Source of the DNA: UBA5314 sp040217815
Lineage (GTDB): Bacteria; Bacillota; Syntrophomonadia; Syntrophomonadales; Syntrophomonadaceae
Reading direction: 5' to 3'
NCBI GenBank assembly: GCA_040217815.1
Contig: JBEHWI010000024.1
Span: forward strand, 1-49,335
Length of the DNA stretch: 49,335 nt
Part shown: positions 1 to 7,725 of the stretch, piece by piece
Layout: each line of letters starts with the position of its first letter
Position numbering within the stretch: position 1 is the stretch's first letter
Program-made: the position numbers and the translations under genes
The notes under the pieces: generated by a model
What the model was told of the DNA's origin: nothing
Database searches by the model: none
The model's input: the letters and a program-made list of their open reading frames with translations, nothing else

Positions 1-1077
1 AATCTTTCAACATCCAAGCTTTCCAAACAGTCCGGCTTGAGCCAGTCATTTATTTGGAGAATTGAATCGGGAGAAAAGCAGCCTACCCTTGAGACCTTGA
101 AGAAATTATCCCAAGGGCTAAGAATGAGTTTAGGCGAATTACTTGGCGAAGAATTGATGAATAAGCCCCAATCATCAAAGATCAACCGGATTACCAGCAA
201 TATACGAAAACTGCCGTCCGAACAGATAGAAGCGCTCGATTTATTTGTCGCCTCGCTGGCCAGCGGGCATGGAGCCAGCGAACACGCCCTAGCCTTAAAG
301 GCTATTAACTTTGACTATACTGAACAGGATAGTTTTGAAATAGAGCTGGTGTTTTCCGCCAATGTCTCCGCAATAATGGAGCACAGAATACCGGATGGCA
401 TGAAGAGAAACCTGGGGTGTTTTCATCTGCTTGATGAGAGAATGGAAGAAGTGCCTATCGAAGTTATTCCAGGAAGCAAGCGGATGTACGGGCAAAAAGC
501 CGGAAGAACATTTATTATCAGACCTCTTTCCCGGCTTAATGACGGTCTGGCCTATAAAATTTTTATATCCAAACTACTACAGGCCAATAACTACAGTTAT
601 CTGAAAGAAGATCACACAGTGCTGTTTTCAACCCAGGAAATCATGGATATCACACCCTATAACCAGGAATTGTGCAGTTCTTATCTTTCATTGATTCTCA
701 AGCGCAGCAATATCGCGTCCGGCGCCGAGAATATCAAGGTCGATACCGATATCAAACTGACCTTTTCCAACAACATCGCTGCAAAAACAGTCAGGGATCA
801 CAATCTGCATTGCTTTTCTTTGGAAAGCAGCAAGAAACAAGCCGTAGAGATAGAGGTTATTATGGCAGACGCCAGTGATAATTCTGAAAGGCAAAAAGAG
901 ATAATCATTCATCCCCGGCAGGCCCTGCAAAGCAATACGGTCTATGTCTTGACTATTTCCGAAGAGCTTCAGGGGGTCAATCAAAAACAGCTGGGTATCG
1001 ACAAGGTTATTACCTTTACTACCGGCATGGCCGACATTCCCGCTGCCGATGAAAAGGTTGATTCGTCGATTGCATAG
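1..1077 (+). CDS. XRE-family HTH regulator fused to two Ig-like (Big_5/SbsA-type) domains, 5' end outside window
   Basis: The reading frame is open from base 1, so the gene starts upstream; the TTG at 37 lies inside the HTH and is not the start. The first ~45 visible residues form a typical XRE helix-turn-helix (SGLSQSFIWRIESGEKQPT, then LKKLSQGLRMSLGELLG). After a linker of ~50 residues come two similar ~105-residue modules (about bases 310-640 and 715-1035). Each starts with a strand like IELVFSANV or IKLTFSNNI and ends in YKIFISK..LLFST or YVLTISE..ITFTTG, the pattern of bacterial Ig-like Big_5 domains, which are usually extracellular. No signal peptide or membrane segment is visible in the part seen, so the protein should be cytoplasmic and DNA-binding. 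Ligand and target genes are unknown. The HTH is secure; the Ig assignment is by pattern. Confidence 0.8.
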   Translation, partial: NLSTSKLSKQSGLSQSFIWRIESGEKQPTLETLKKLSQGLRMSLGELLGEELMNKPQSSKINRITSNIRKLPSEQIEALDLFVASLASGHGASEHALALKAINFDYTEQDSFEIELVFSANVSAIMEHRIPDGMKRNLGCFHLLDERMEEVPIEVIPGSKRMYGQKAGRTFIIRPLSRLNDGLAYKIFISKLLQANNYSYLKEDHTVLFSTQEIMDITPYNQELCSSYLSLILKRSNIASGAENIKVDTDIKLTFSNNIAAKTVRDHNLHCFSLESSKKQAVEIEVIMADASDNSERQKEIIIHPRQALQSNTVYVLTISEELQGVNQKQLGIDKVITFTTGMADIPAADEKVDSSIA

Positions 1078-1155
1078 AAAAAGTGGGAAAAATCAGAACA
1101 CCAACCCGTTTTGTTCATCCAAGCACAGATTAAACCATGCCGACTAGGCGCTAGA

Positions 1156-1365
1156 TCATAAGTGACTTTGACTGCAACATGTAAATGAATTTGCCGTCCA
1201 TCTACGAAACAGGCAGTTGTAGCAGGATATTGGTTCGTCGGCCACCATTTCATCTTCATCATCAGGCTCAAAAGCCGGGCATTTATTCGCGATTTCAGCC
1301 ACCATCTCAAATTCATTCTTTCCGCCGGTAAAATCCCGTTCATTTCTCTGGTTGGTTTTCCACAT
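1156..1365 (-). CDS. Small Cys-rich protein, partner of the TiaS-like gene
   Basis: 69 residues. The C-terminal half carries a compact cysteine pattern: CPAF, then PISCYNCLFRRWT, then FTCCS, separated by an acidic stretch (PDDEDEMVADE). This looks like a small metal or Fe-S binding fold. I remember similar short proteins in Clostridia but no assigned function. The start is an ATG behind AAGGAGG (1374-1380), which overlaps the stop codon of the upstream TiaS-like gene; the two are therefore translated from one mRNA and share the riboswitch at 2424-2521. Function unknown; metal binding is an inference from the cysteines. Confidence 0.75.
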   Translation of the reverse strand: MWKTNQRNERDFTGGKNEFEMVAEIANKCPAFEPDDEDEMVADEPISCYNCLFRRWTANSFTCCSQSHL

Positions 1366-1378
1366 TCAAGTTTCCTCC

Positions 1379-2146
1379 TTAATAGCACTTCAACTGCTTT
1401 TTTGAACAGGTCTGCCAATTGGCGCCAAGCATAGCGTTATTTTGAATGGGGTTTACCAAAAGAACTGGCTTTGCATCCATCATTACAGCTTTCACCATAT
1501 CACCTAAAACCACTTTTTCATACTTGTTGAGCACCTGACCGTCGTCAATACATTTCACGATTTCAATTACGGAATGCGAACAAATCTCATCAACAGTGAC
1601 TATCTCACCTTCCGCTTTTAGCTTTATCTTTCCCTGAAAACGGCCGTCATTGCCTCCCAGACGTAGTCCTGCTCCTGCCAAAGCTCCAATTATCCCGTCA
1701 CCGGTACCGCCATGCTCCGACAGGTGCACTCCTAATTCTTGGGCAATTTCATATGCGTAATCTTTATTCAACACTTCGTTTTTTGCCTGGTATCCAAACG
1801 ATATCAACCAACCCGGCCTGGTTAACCGTTCAATAACCGCTACACACAATCCCGGATCAGAGCCTGGCGCGCTTTCCTTTGCCAGATAATCAGTGGCAAA
1901 GCATATAATGTCAGAAAGCCTATTCTCTTCGGCTTCGGCGACAAAACACATTGCGCTGTTATGGGACGTGTAAGGCACATCCGGGTGCACCAGAAGCTGA
2001 TGTCTGGTTACCGGTTCACAAATTCCCCATCCTTTTTTCCGAATTGTCTCAGCAAGCTTGCGGGCTAGTTTACCGGTACTTATGACTTCTATCATATCTT
2101 CAGTTTTAATCTGATCAGTATCATCGATCGAGATCAATATTCTCAC
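1379..2146 (-). CDS. TiaS-like protein (tRNA-Ile2 agmatinylcytidine synthase N-terminal kinase domain family)
   Basis: 255 residues from a GTG at 2146, chosen because GGGAGG lies 7 bases upstream and the family's N-terminal strand with the metal-binding DDTD motif (residues 8-11) follows at once; the frame is open further upstream without a good start. A conserved glycine-rich loop GGTGDGIIGALAG is at ~146-158. Archaeal TiaS proteins add agmatine to C34 of tRNA-Ile2 and are longer, with OB and zinc-ribbon domains; this protein keeps only the front part. Bacteria normally make lysidine with TilS instead, so a tRNA role is unlikely. It lies downstream of a Moco-type riboswitch and is followed by a Cys-rich mini-protein, which points to a role in molybdenum/tungsten cofactor or pterin handling. 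That role is inference. Confidence 0.8.
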   Translation of the reverse strand: MRILISIDDTDQIKTEDMIEVISTGKLARKLAETIRKKGWGICEPVTRHQLLVHPDVPYTSHNSAMCFVAEAEENRLSDIICFATDYLAKESAPGSDPGLCVAVIERLTRPGWLISFGYQAKNEVLNKDYAYEIAQELGVHLSEHGGTGDGIIGALAGAGLRLGGNDGRFQGKIKLKAEGEIVTVDEICSHSVIEIVKCIDDGQVLNKYEKVVLGDMVKAVMMDAKPVLLVNPIQNNAMLGANWQTCSKKQLKCY

Positions 2147-2249
2147 GGATTGGCCTCCCATTATGTCGTTACTAAATGATATAGGGAGTGAACCTCCCAG
2201 AATTATTATTCGGTCCTTTGTCTCCTGCCACCCCTTCAGCGTACACAAA

Positions 2250-2279
2250 CCTGACACCGTTTGATAAACGGGTGTCAGG
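2250..2279 (-). terminator. Candidate terminator of the riboswitch expression platform
   Basis: On the minus strand CCTGACACC and GGTGTCAGG enclose GTTT..AAAC, giving a stem of about 13 bp with one bulged C and a 3-base loop, followed by TTTGTGT. It lies between the Moco-type aptamer and the TiaS-like gene, where a riboswitch-controlled terminator would be expected. The T tract is weak, so control at translation is possible instead. Confidence 0.5.
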
Positions 2280-2423
2280 CTGCGCAAATAAGCAATCCGG
2301 TATAAACCTACCTTAAAATCAAAATTCCCAGTAATGGACCGACAAATAGGTACGTTTAGTCTGGCCGGCCAAATAGTTGTCTTTACAACAACTGTTTTTG
2401 AGGTCGGTTATGCGTACCTTAAT

Positions 2424-2521
2424 GTCTCCTTTCCACACTGGGAGGCATAGCCGTTTCCAGCTGCACCCTGTCGTTCCGGGAACCATAGCACAACAACTTT
2501 AGGCTCAAGGAATCGGAGAGT
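2424..2521 (-). promoter_or_regulatory. Moco-type riboswitch (molybdenum/tungsten cofactor RNA motif)
   Basis: Read on the minus strand, the RNA opens with TCTCC and closes with GGAAAGGAGA, which pair as the basal helix. In between are GGTTCCCGG, CAGGGTGC, a hairpin with a GAAA tetraloop (AGCTG-GAAA-CGGCT), and GCCTCCCA followed by TGTGGAAAGGAG. This order matches the Moco RNA motif as I remember it, including the GCCTCCC...GGAAAGG block of the E. coli moaA leader. The segment between AGCC and GGTTCCC is short (about 17 bases), so the long P3 arm seems to be missing, a form proposed in the literature for tungsten cofactor sensing. Promoter upstream at 2527-2555; controlled genes are 1379-2146 and 1156-1365. 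A covariance-model search would settle it. Confidence 0.75.
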
Positions 2522-2526
2522 ATCTA

Positions 2527-2555
2527 TTTATATATTTGTTTTTACATCAATTCAA
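2527..2555 (-). promoter_or_regulatory. Promoter of the Moco-riboswitch transcript
   Basis: Minus-strand TTGAAT (2550-2555), a 17-base spacer, then TATAAA (2527-2532). Transcription would start just ahead of the basal helix of the riboswitch, which supports both calls. Confidence 0.65.
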
Positions 2556-2972
2556 CACAATTGAGATAAATCCTTCTACCTTTCATTTTTAACATCTAAA
2601 TTAAACTAAATAACCCAATCTAATTTAGATAATTCTAAGTGCCAAAAAAGCCTCATAAACAAGAAGCCCCGTAAGGATAAATGTCGGTTGTGATCTATAC
2701 GATCCTGGCTCCGGGTTGAGCCAGGATCAATTCATCAGACATATCGATGGATTAATGTATGAAGATAAGCAGCGCAACAAGCGGGACAGAAGCATCGAGT
2801 AAACCCGGGAATTTCATTAAAGAGTATACTGGACCATTGTTAAGCCCCGCAGGTGTTCTTTCCTGCGGGGGCTTTATCTTCCCGGTATAAAAAAGGAATG
2901 CCAAGGGTGTTTGGGGAATATTTCTACAAATTACTTTGGAGCGGTCGAAAACATGAACAAGGGGGAATAAAT
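2556..2972. other. Non-coding stretch with two hairpins and a possible gene remnant
   Basis: 2556-2670 is AT-rich with nothing recognisable. At 2701-2728 there is a perfect 11-bp inverted repeat (GATCCTGGCTC, loop CGGGTT) without a T tract. At 2842-2874 a strong hairpin (AAGCCCCGCAGG / CCTGCGGGGGCTT) is followed by TATCTT and could terminate rightward transcription or act as an attenuator before the gene at 2973. A 12-codon ORF starts at 2681 behind an AAGGA-like site. A different frame from 2689 to the TAA after codon GAG near 2803 reads as a plausible protein end but has no start, so this may be a decayed gene. Confidence 0.4.
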
Positions 2973-3329
2973 TTGCCCGAAATAAAAGACAGTGGTGATA
3001 GACACGAATTCGCATCCGGAGCCGTAAGGGATATGCAGGAAGGCAAGGGCCGTTGTGATCTCCTCCCCCCTGCTGCCATACTCCGTTTGGCCCGGCATTT
3101 TGAGGCAGGGGCCAGAAAATACGGCGAAAGGAATTGGGAAAAAGGCATACCTATAAAGAGCTTTATAGATTCAAGCCTCAGGCATATTCTGAAATACATG
3201 CAGGGCATGGATGATGAAGATCATCTGGTAGCTGCCGCCTGGAACCTGATGTGTGCTTTAGAAATGGAAGAACGCTTTGGGTGGAAGTTTCCCGGTGAGA
3301 AGGATAGCCAGGCCAAAGATCCCACTTAA
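2973..3329 (+). CDS. dATP/dGTP diphosphohydrolase N-terminal domain protein (DUF5664-like, phage type)
   Basis: 118 residues from a TTG at 2973, chosen because AAGGGGG lies just upstream and the conserved part begins here; the frame stays open upstream through a hairpin that is unlikely to be coding. Conserved elements are GAVRDMQEGKGRCDLLPP, the helix LARHFEAGARKYGERNWEKG, SFIDSSLRHILKYMQG and DDEDHLVAAAWNLMCALEMEE. This is the pattern of a small all-helical family common in phages and related to nucleotide diphosphohydrolases; its conserved Glu/Asp and the DEDH cluster could bind metal. The chromosomal copy stands alone between unrelated genes, which suggests a phage remnant or domesticated gene. 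The catalytic role is not demonstrated. Confidence 0.7.
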   Translation: MPEIKDSGDRHEFASGAVRDMQEGKGRCDLLPPAAILRLARHFEAGARKYGERNWEKGIPIKSFIDSSLRHILKYMQGMDDEDHLVAAAWNLMCALEMEERFGWKFPGEKDSQAKDPT

Positions 3330-3411
3330 TAGCCGCCCATAAAGACAGCCTAAGGCAGATAAACAACATCGGAAAGTATTTATAGCATTACTCTAACAGC
3401 CCCATTCCCTT

Positions 3412-4269
3412 TTACTCGCAATGCGCTACAAAAACTGATAACGACTCTTGCTTAAATACACCCCAGCGCGGAAGGAGAAAGGGATCATCCTTAGATGAGG
3501 CCTTGCCTGATTCCATGGTAGTGGCTGTTTCGTAGCCCGCTTCCTTTACTTTAGCGATCACCTGGCGGTTGTAGCTGCCGGTTGGGTAGCAGAAGGATGT
3601 TATCGGCCGTTCGATGTGGGCTTCAATTTCCCTTTTTCCGCCGCTTATCTCGTCGTCTAATAAATCAGGGTCTATCCTGGCCAAAAGCGGGTGAGTTTTA
3701 GTATGACCACCTATTTCTATCCCGTTATCAGCAAGGATTTTTACCTGCTCCCAGGTTACATATCTATCATTACCTACCAGGTCGCTTATCACATACAGGG
3801 TAGCTGTTTGGTTAAACTCTTTTAAAACCGGCCAGACAGTATTATAGAAAGATTTATAGCCGTCATCAAATGTCAGCACTACTTTTCCGGTCATATCTTC
3901 TTTATTAGCCAGCATCTCTCGGGCCCTGGCCATAGTAATGGTCTGGAAACCATTATCGTGCAGGTATTTCATCTGAGCATATAAGTTCTTCTCGGCTAAA
4001 TACAAGTTGTTGGGGCCTTCCCCCACCTCATGGTACATAAAAATGGACACATAAACGGGAGGCCGTTTGGCAAGCTCCGCAGGATCTGGCGCTTGTTGAA
4101 CCGGAGAAGGTTCCGGGTTGTCAGAAGCTGCCGGGAGTAATGAGGCTTGTTCAGAAGGAGGCGGTACCGCATTTTGGCTCAGCCGGGCCTGACGAAAGTA
4201 CAGCGTCCCCGCTGCAACGATTGCAGCCAGAATCAGTACGGTTAGTAAAATTAGCTTTCGTTTTGACAA
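3412..4269 (-). CDS. Membrane-anchored polysaccharide deacetylase (NodB domain)
   Basis: 285 residues. An N-terminal membrane anchor (7-25) is followed by a Pro/Ser-rich linker (35-70) and a NodB homology domain of carbohydrate esterase family 4. Visible motifs are MYHEVGE (79-84), TFDDGY (133-138, catalytic base and metal Asp), HTKTH (189-193, metal His-x3-His) and FCYPTGSYN (226-234). It should remove acetyl groups from a cell-wall or secreted polysaccharide outside the membrane. The start is a TTG at 4269 with AAAGGGG upstream at a somewhat long spacing; no better start keeps the anchor. Own promoter at 4364-4392. It diverges from a secreted glycosidase-like gene, so both may act on the envelope. 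Confidence 0.9.
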   Translation of the reverse strand: MSKRKLILLTVLILAAIVAAGTLYFRQARLSQNAVPPPSEQASLLPAASDNPEPSPVQQAPDPAELAKRPPVYVSIFMYHEVGEGPNNLYLAEKNLYAQMKYLHDNGFQTITMARAREMLANKEDMTGKVVLTFDDGYKSFYNTVWPVLKEFNQTATLYVISDLVGNDRYVTWEQVKILADNGIEIGGHTKTHPLLARIDPDLLDDEISGGKREIEAHIERPITSFCYPTGSYNRQVIAKVKEAGYETATTMESGKASSKDDPFLLPRWGVFKQESLSVFVAHCE

Positions 4270-4363
4270 TGTTTTTCGGCGCCCCTTTCGTATAGAGCGT
4301 TATTTATTTCGCCGTCCATTATCAGACTTCACCTCAATTTGCCACATTGAAGCTCTATAAAAC

Positions 4364-4392
4364 ATTATCATATTCTTAGTCTATTCATACAA
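4364..4392 (-). promoter_or_regulatory. Promoter of the polysaccharide deacetylase gene
   Basis: Minus-strand TTGTAT (4387-4392), 17 bases, GATAAT (4364-4369). About 85 bases of leader remain before the TTG start. Confidence 0.5.
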
Positions 4393-4551
4393 GTGTCTTC
4401 CCCTACAGTTCATCTTTGTGGTGTAAGACACTATTGATTTTGGGTTTAACCGCATCTCAATGTGCAAAAAATAATAATATTGAAATGATAGGAATGGATA
4501 AATAAAGTATAATTTTAAAGAGGTATGTCGTTTGGGGGGACTGCTTGTCTA

Positions 4552-5496
4552 ATGAAGAAGAATCTTGCTTTATGCATGCGCTTTTTGATAATCTTCACTT
4601 TGGTATTTGTTCTGACCTCCCCGCTGGTAGTTCTTTACGGACCTTTCGCCAATATCCGCAGTACAGCGATAGGGGCGGTGGCCACCTCCATGCACGCTTA
4701 TTTACTGCGCTACGTTATGAGTGACGCAGAAGTTGACCGGTTGTTGGCCGAAAAAGATGCAGACTCTAACAGCAGCCAGATTATATCGAATTTCGAAAAC
4801 GATCACAGCAAAGATATTAAGCTAACCAGCATCGCGAGCACCCGTTATAAAGGCTACTTGCTGGAAATAAGCGATCCGACCCGCGTAAAAGTTGGAATAG
4901 CGGAAAATTTAGGCCGGACCGGCCAAACTGCCAGCAAAATGGCTGAACAGTTAGGGGCTGTTGCCTGCATCAATGCAGGAGGCTTTGTGGACCCGGAGGG
5001 GACCGGCAACGGAGGAGAACCGTGGGGACTGGTAATCAGAAACGGTTCTTTTTTATATGGCTCCAGGTCAGAAGAAGCGTTTCCCTTAATCGGCCTGAAT
5101 GATCAGGGAGTGCTTATTTGCGGCAGGTACACCCCCAAACAGATCAGGGAAATGAAGATTTGCGAGGGCATATCTTTTAACCCGGTTCTCATTGTAAACA
5201 GCCAGAAGCAAATTACCAGCGGAGACGGAGGTTGGGGAATCGCCCCGCGGTCGGCTATCGGTCAGAAAGCCGATGGGCACATACTTCTTTTGGTGATTGA
5301 CGGGCGTCAGCCCCCCTATTCTCTGGGTGCTACCCTTCTTGACGTCCAAAACATCTTGTACGAAGCCGGTGCTATCACGGCGGCTAATCTGGACGGAGGA
5401 TCAAGCTCCACCATGTACTACCAGGGCAGGGTTATAAACCGCCCCTGTGGCGCGGCTGGTGAGCGTACTATTCCCACCGCGTTTGTAGTGATATAA
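4552..5496 (+). CDS. Phosphodiester glycosidase family protein (NAGPA/DUF2233 domain), membrane-anchored
   Basis: 314 residues from the ATG at 4552 (MKKNLALCMRF...), which gives a standard N-terminal membrane segment; an in-frame ATG at 4525 is possible but its AGAGG is only one base away. The C-terminal ~200 residues match the NAGPA domain: CINAGGFVDPEGTGN, GGWGIAPRSAIG, LLLVIDGRQ and the terminal NLDGGSSSTMYYQG. The mammalian relative removes N-acetylglucosamine from phosphodiesters; in Clostridia these proteins are thought to process phosphodiester-linked wall glycans. The next gene follows after 16 bases and is likely co-transcribed. I see no strong promoter; a TATAAT near 4510 lacks a good -35. 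Confidence 0.85.
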   Translation: MKKNLALCMRFLIIFTLVFVLTSPLVVLYGPFANIRSTAIGAVATSMHAYLLRYVMSDAEVDRLLAEKDADSNSSQIISNFENDHSKDIKLTSIASTRYKGYLLEISDPTRVKVGIAENLGRTGQTASKMAEQLGAVACINAGGFVDPEGTGNGGEPWGLVIRNGSFLYGSRSEEAFPLIGLNDQGVLICGRYTPKQIREMKICEGISFNPVLIVNSQKQITSGDGGWGIAPRSAIGQKADGHILLLVIDGRQPPYSLGATLLDVQNILYEAGAITAANLDGGSSSTMYYQGRVINRPCGAAGERTIPTAFVVI

Positions 5497-5512
5497 GGAG
5501 AACAGCTCCAAC

Positions 5513-6379
5513 ATGAAAGAACGTTTTCTCAAGAAAGAATATCTATATATGCTGCTGATAGCAATAGCACTGCAAATTGGTGTGTATTACTATGTGGATC
5601 AGGTGGTGCTCCTGCCTGCGGCTAGTTTCTCGCAGGAGGCTGTATTAGATGTATCAAAGCTTCCGGCCAATCCCGCCCACGTCTCCTACGACAAAAAATA
5701 CTATGTTGAGATGCAGTCGCAGGGAGTTGTTTTTTATCAGGATAACAATATAATTACGGAAATCCCTATTAAGGAAGAGGATAGGATCACCGACTTTTCG
5801 TGGGTGCCTGAAACACACCTGGCCTTGATTGCCATCAGTGGAATCATGTCCGATGATACTACCCTTTCTCTAAAGATTTATGATGTTGAAAACGATCGTT
5901 TTATTCAGGAACAACAGATTATCGGCGTGCCCAGCGACTCCAAGATCGTTGCGGCTGTCTATTCTTCACAATTTAATGTTAGCTATGTTCTGGTAAAAGA
6001 TAATAAGGCCAGTTCCATCTATCGCACCGCGAAAAATAATTTCCCCGTTAAGCTCTCTACTAGTTCTCCGGTTTCGCAAATAGCCCTGTTGCCGGGAACT
6101 GATATCCTGTTGTTTGATAATCAAGACACTTACGCCATATATACAATAGATGAAAAGAGTAAACAGAAGATGATTTCACCCCGGGAAGAACAATACGCAC
6201 TTATCGGCACCGATAGGGACAGTAATATTTACATAGGCCAGTTGACCAGTGAAGGCCTTATCTCAACCATTTTAAAAGGAACCCTGGATGGGGGCTTTAC
6301 AGAGGTTCAACCGCTCGAAAATCCTTATCCGGTCGCTTCAGTAACAGTCAGCTACGATGGCAAATTAGCATACAACTGA
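5513..6379 (+). CDS. Membrane-anchored protein of unknown function, possible beta-propeller
   Basis: 288 residues from an ATG behind AAGGAGA. One N-terminal membrane segment (~10-28) is followed by a soluble extracytoplasmic region with repeated short strands such as ITDFSWVPETHLALIAIS, KIVAAVYSSQFNVSYVLV and PVSQIALLPGTDILLFD, the rhythm of WD/propeller-type repeats, but I cannot name a family. It follows the NAGPA-domain gene by 16 bases, so it probably helps or anchors that enzyme. The 175 bases after it hold no gene I can support. Confidence 0.7.
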   Translation: MKERFLKKEYLYMLLIAIALQIGVYYYVDQVVLLPAASFSQEAVLDVSKLPANPAHVSYDKKYYVEMQSQGVVFYQDNNIITEIPIKEEDRITDFSWVPETHLALIAISGIMSDDTTLSLKIYDVENDRFIQEQQIIGVPSDSKIVAAVYSSQFNVSYVLVKDNKASSIYRTAKNNFPVKLSTSSPVSQIALLPGTDILLFDNQDTYAIYTIDEKSKQKMISPREEQYALIGTDRDSNIYIGQLTSEGLISTILKGTLDGGFTEVQPLENPYPVASVTVSYDGKLAYN

Positions 6380-6554
6380 TTGTCAAATGTTCGAGATATA
6401 AAATTTCCGGATTATTTCATGATCAATACTGGTATAATGACCTTTACTAATAATAAGCGGCTTATAAACACTCCCCTCTCCCTGTCATTTCTTTACTCCA
6501 ATGCCTGCACCACTTATAATAAATCCATAGTATTTGGAAATTGGGGGATGACTG

Positions 6555-7031
6555 ATGTTTGCCAGGATATTGGTAGCTTATGATGGCGGTAATATTTCTA
6601 TGAAGGCCCTTGATAAAGCGATCGAATTGGCCAAAGATACGGAAGCAGAAATCTACATTATATCAATTTACACCGATAACGACATTCAAGCCTGGAGACT
6701 GCATGGCTCTCATTATCCTGCCAACGCCCGCGAATTATTTAGCCCCAACGGGATGGATTTTGCTTTAGCGGAAACCGGGTATGTGAATACTTTTCAGGTA
6801 GTGCCGACAGCCAAAGTACGTCAGGCAGGGATTCCTGTACACTGCAAAGTAACCAAAGGGAAAGCTCACACCGCCATAGTTGAGTATGCCAGGGAAATTT
6901 GCGCCGATCTTGCCGTTACGGGTACTCACAACCGCGGATCGGCCGGCAAGTTGATACTCGGCAGTGTTGCTGATAGCATAGTCCGTAATGCACCATGTCC
7001 GGTCATGGTAGTTAGAGAAGATTTAGGATAG
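6555..7031 (+). CDS. Universal stress protein (UspA family)
   Basis: 158 residues from an ATG behind GGGGGA. It starts MFARILVAYDGG, the beta strand and Asp of the nucleotide-binding alpha/beta fold, and ends with GTHNRGSAGKLILGSVADSIV, the G-x2-G-x9-G-S motif of ATP-binding Usp proteins, then CPVMVV. Length is normal. Cytoplasmic; such proteins bind ATP and are induced by stress or growth arrest. A TGGTATAAT (6430-6438, extended -10) upstream may be its promoter, with a poor -35. Transcribed convergently with the pentapeptide-repeat gene. Confidence 0.92.
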   Translation: MFARILVAYDGGNISMKALDKAIELAKDTEAEIYIISIYTDNDIQAWRLHGSHYPANARELFSPNGMDFALAETGYVNTFQVVPTAKVRQAGIPVHCKVTKGKAHTAIVEYAREICADLAVTGTHNRGSAGKLILGSVADSIVRNAPCPVMVVREDLG

Positions 7032-7065
7032 CTTATGATTCCGAGGCTATTGATGTTCAAGGATT

Positions 7066-7725
7066 TTAATCACTTGTCACAATGAGGCCCAGCAGGGCGG
7101 ATAGAGCTACCGCTTGCATGGAAGTAACTATGGCGCCTTTAACATCCGGGATGTTTACACCAATACTCTCAATGTCACATGTGGTAAAATCTATTCCCTT
7201 CAGATTGGTATAGTTCATTTGCGCCTGAAGCAGGTTGCAGTCTTGAAATTCAGCTTTTGAGAATACTGAATTCTTAAAGTCTGAAAAGCTTAATTGACAG
7301 GAAAGGAATGCGACCTGCTTGCAATTTGAGTAGCTAAAATATGCATACTGGCCATTGCAATCTTCAAAAACCACCTCACGCAAGGTGGCTTCACCAAAAT
7401 CAGCACCGATAATTTTACAGTTAATAAACTCTACCCTATGTAATGAGGCTTCATGAAAATCAACATTGGATAAATCGCAATTTTGAAATCTCACGTTTAC
7501 CATATCTATATGCTTTAATGCTACTTTGTCCAAAATAACATTATTAAATATTACCTGTTTAAAGGCTAATCTCTTAGCCTCCAGGTTTTCCAAGGAGCAA
7601 TCACCAACCATTCCATAAGAAAATATGGCATCATCCAATATATTATCTCCGGATAACTCCATGACTTCCAGGTCTTCGTCAAAGACCGGCCTTAGAACCC
7701 TGGTGGTATATTTTTTATCCGCCAT
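7066..7725 (-). CDS. Pentapeptide repeat protein with hydrophobic C-terminus
   Basis: 219 residues from an ATG behind GGAGG (spacing 9). Residues ~45-190 consist of A(D/N)F/L-type pentapeptides, for example CDLSNVDFHEASLHRVEF, GADFGEATLREVVF and CNLLQAQMNYTNLKGIDF, which fold into a right-handed quadrilateral helix. A hydrophobic tail (VTSMQAVALSALLGLIV, ~200-216) could anchor it to the membrane or cap a dimer. Some relatives (Qnr, MfpA) protect gyrase by mimicking DNA, but nothing here shows that activity. Probable promoter at 7848-7876. Confidence 0.85.
   Translation of the reverse strand: MADKKYTTRVLRPVFDEDLEVMELSGDNILDDAIFSYGMVGDCSLENLEAKRLAFKQVIFNNVILDKVALKHIDMVNVRFQNCDLSNVDFHEASLHRVEFINCKIIGADFGEATLREVVFEDCNGQYAYFSYSNCKQVAFLSCQLSFSDFKNSVFSKAEFQDCNLLQAQMNYTNLKGIDFTTCDIESIGVNIPDVKGAIVTSMQAVALSALLGLIVTSD

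Noticed and set aside
2147..2287. Longer reading frame for the TiaS-like gene (up to 2287)
   Set aside because: It would read through the terminator-like hairpin, and the GTG at 2146 has a proper ribosome site and fits the family N-terminus.
6380..6583. 67-codon ORF between the propeller-like gene and the Usp gene
   Set aside because: No ribosome site, low-complexity composition, and it overlaps the well-supported Usp start in another frame.
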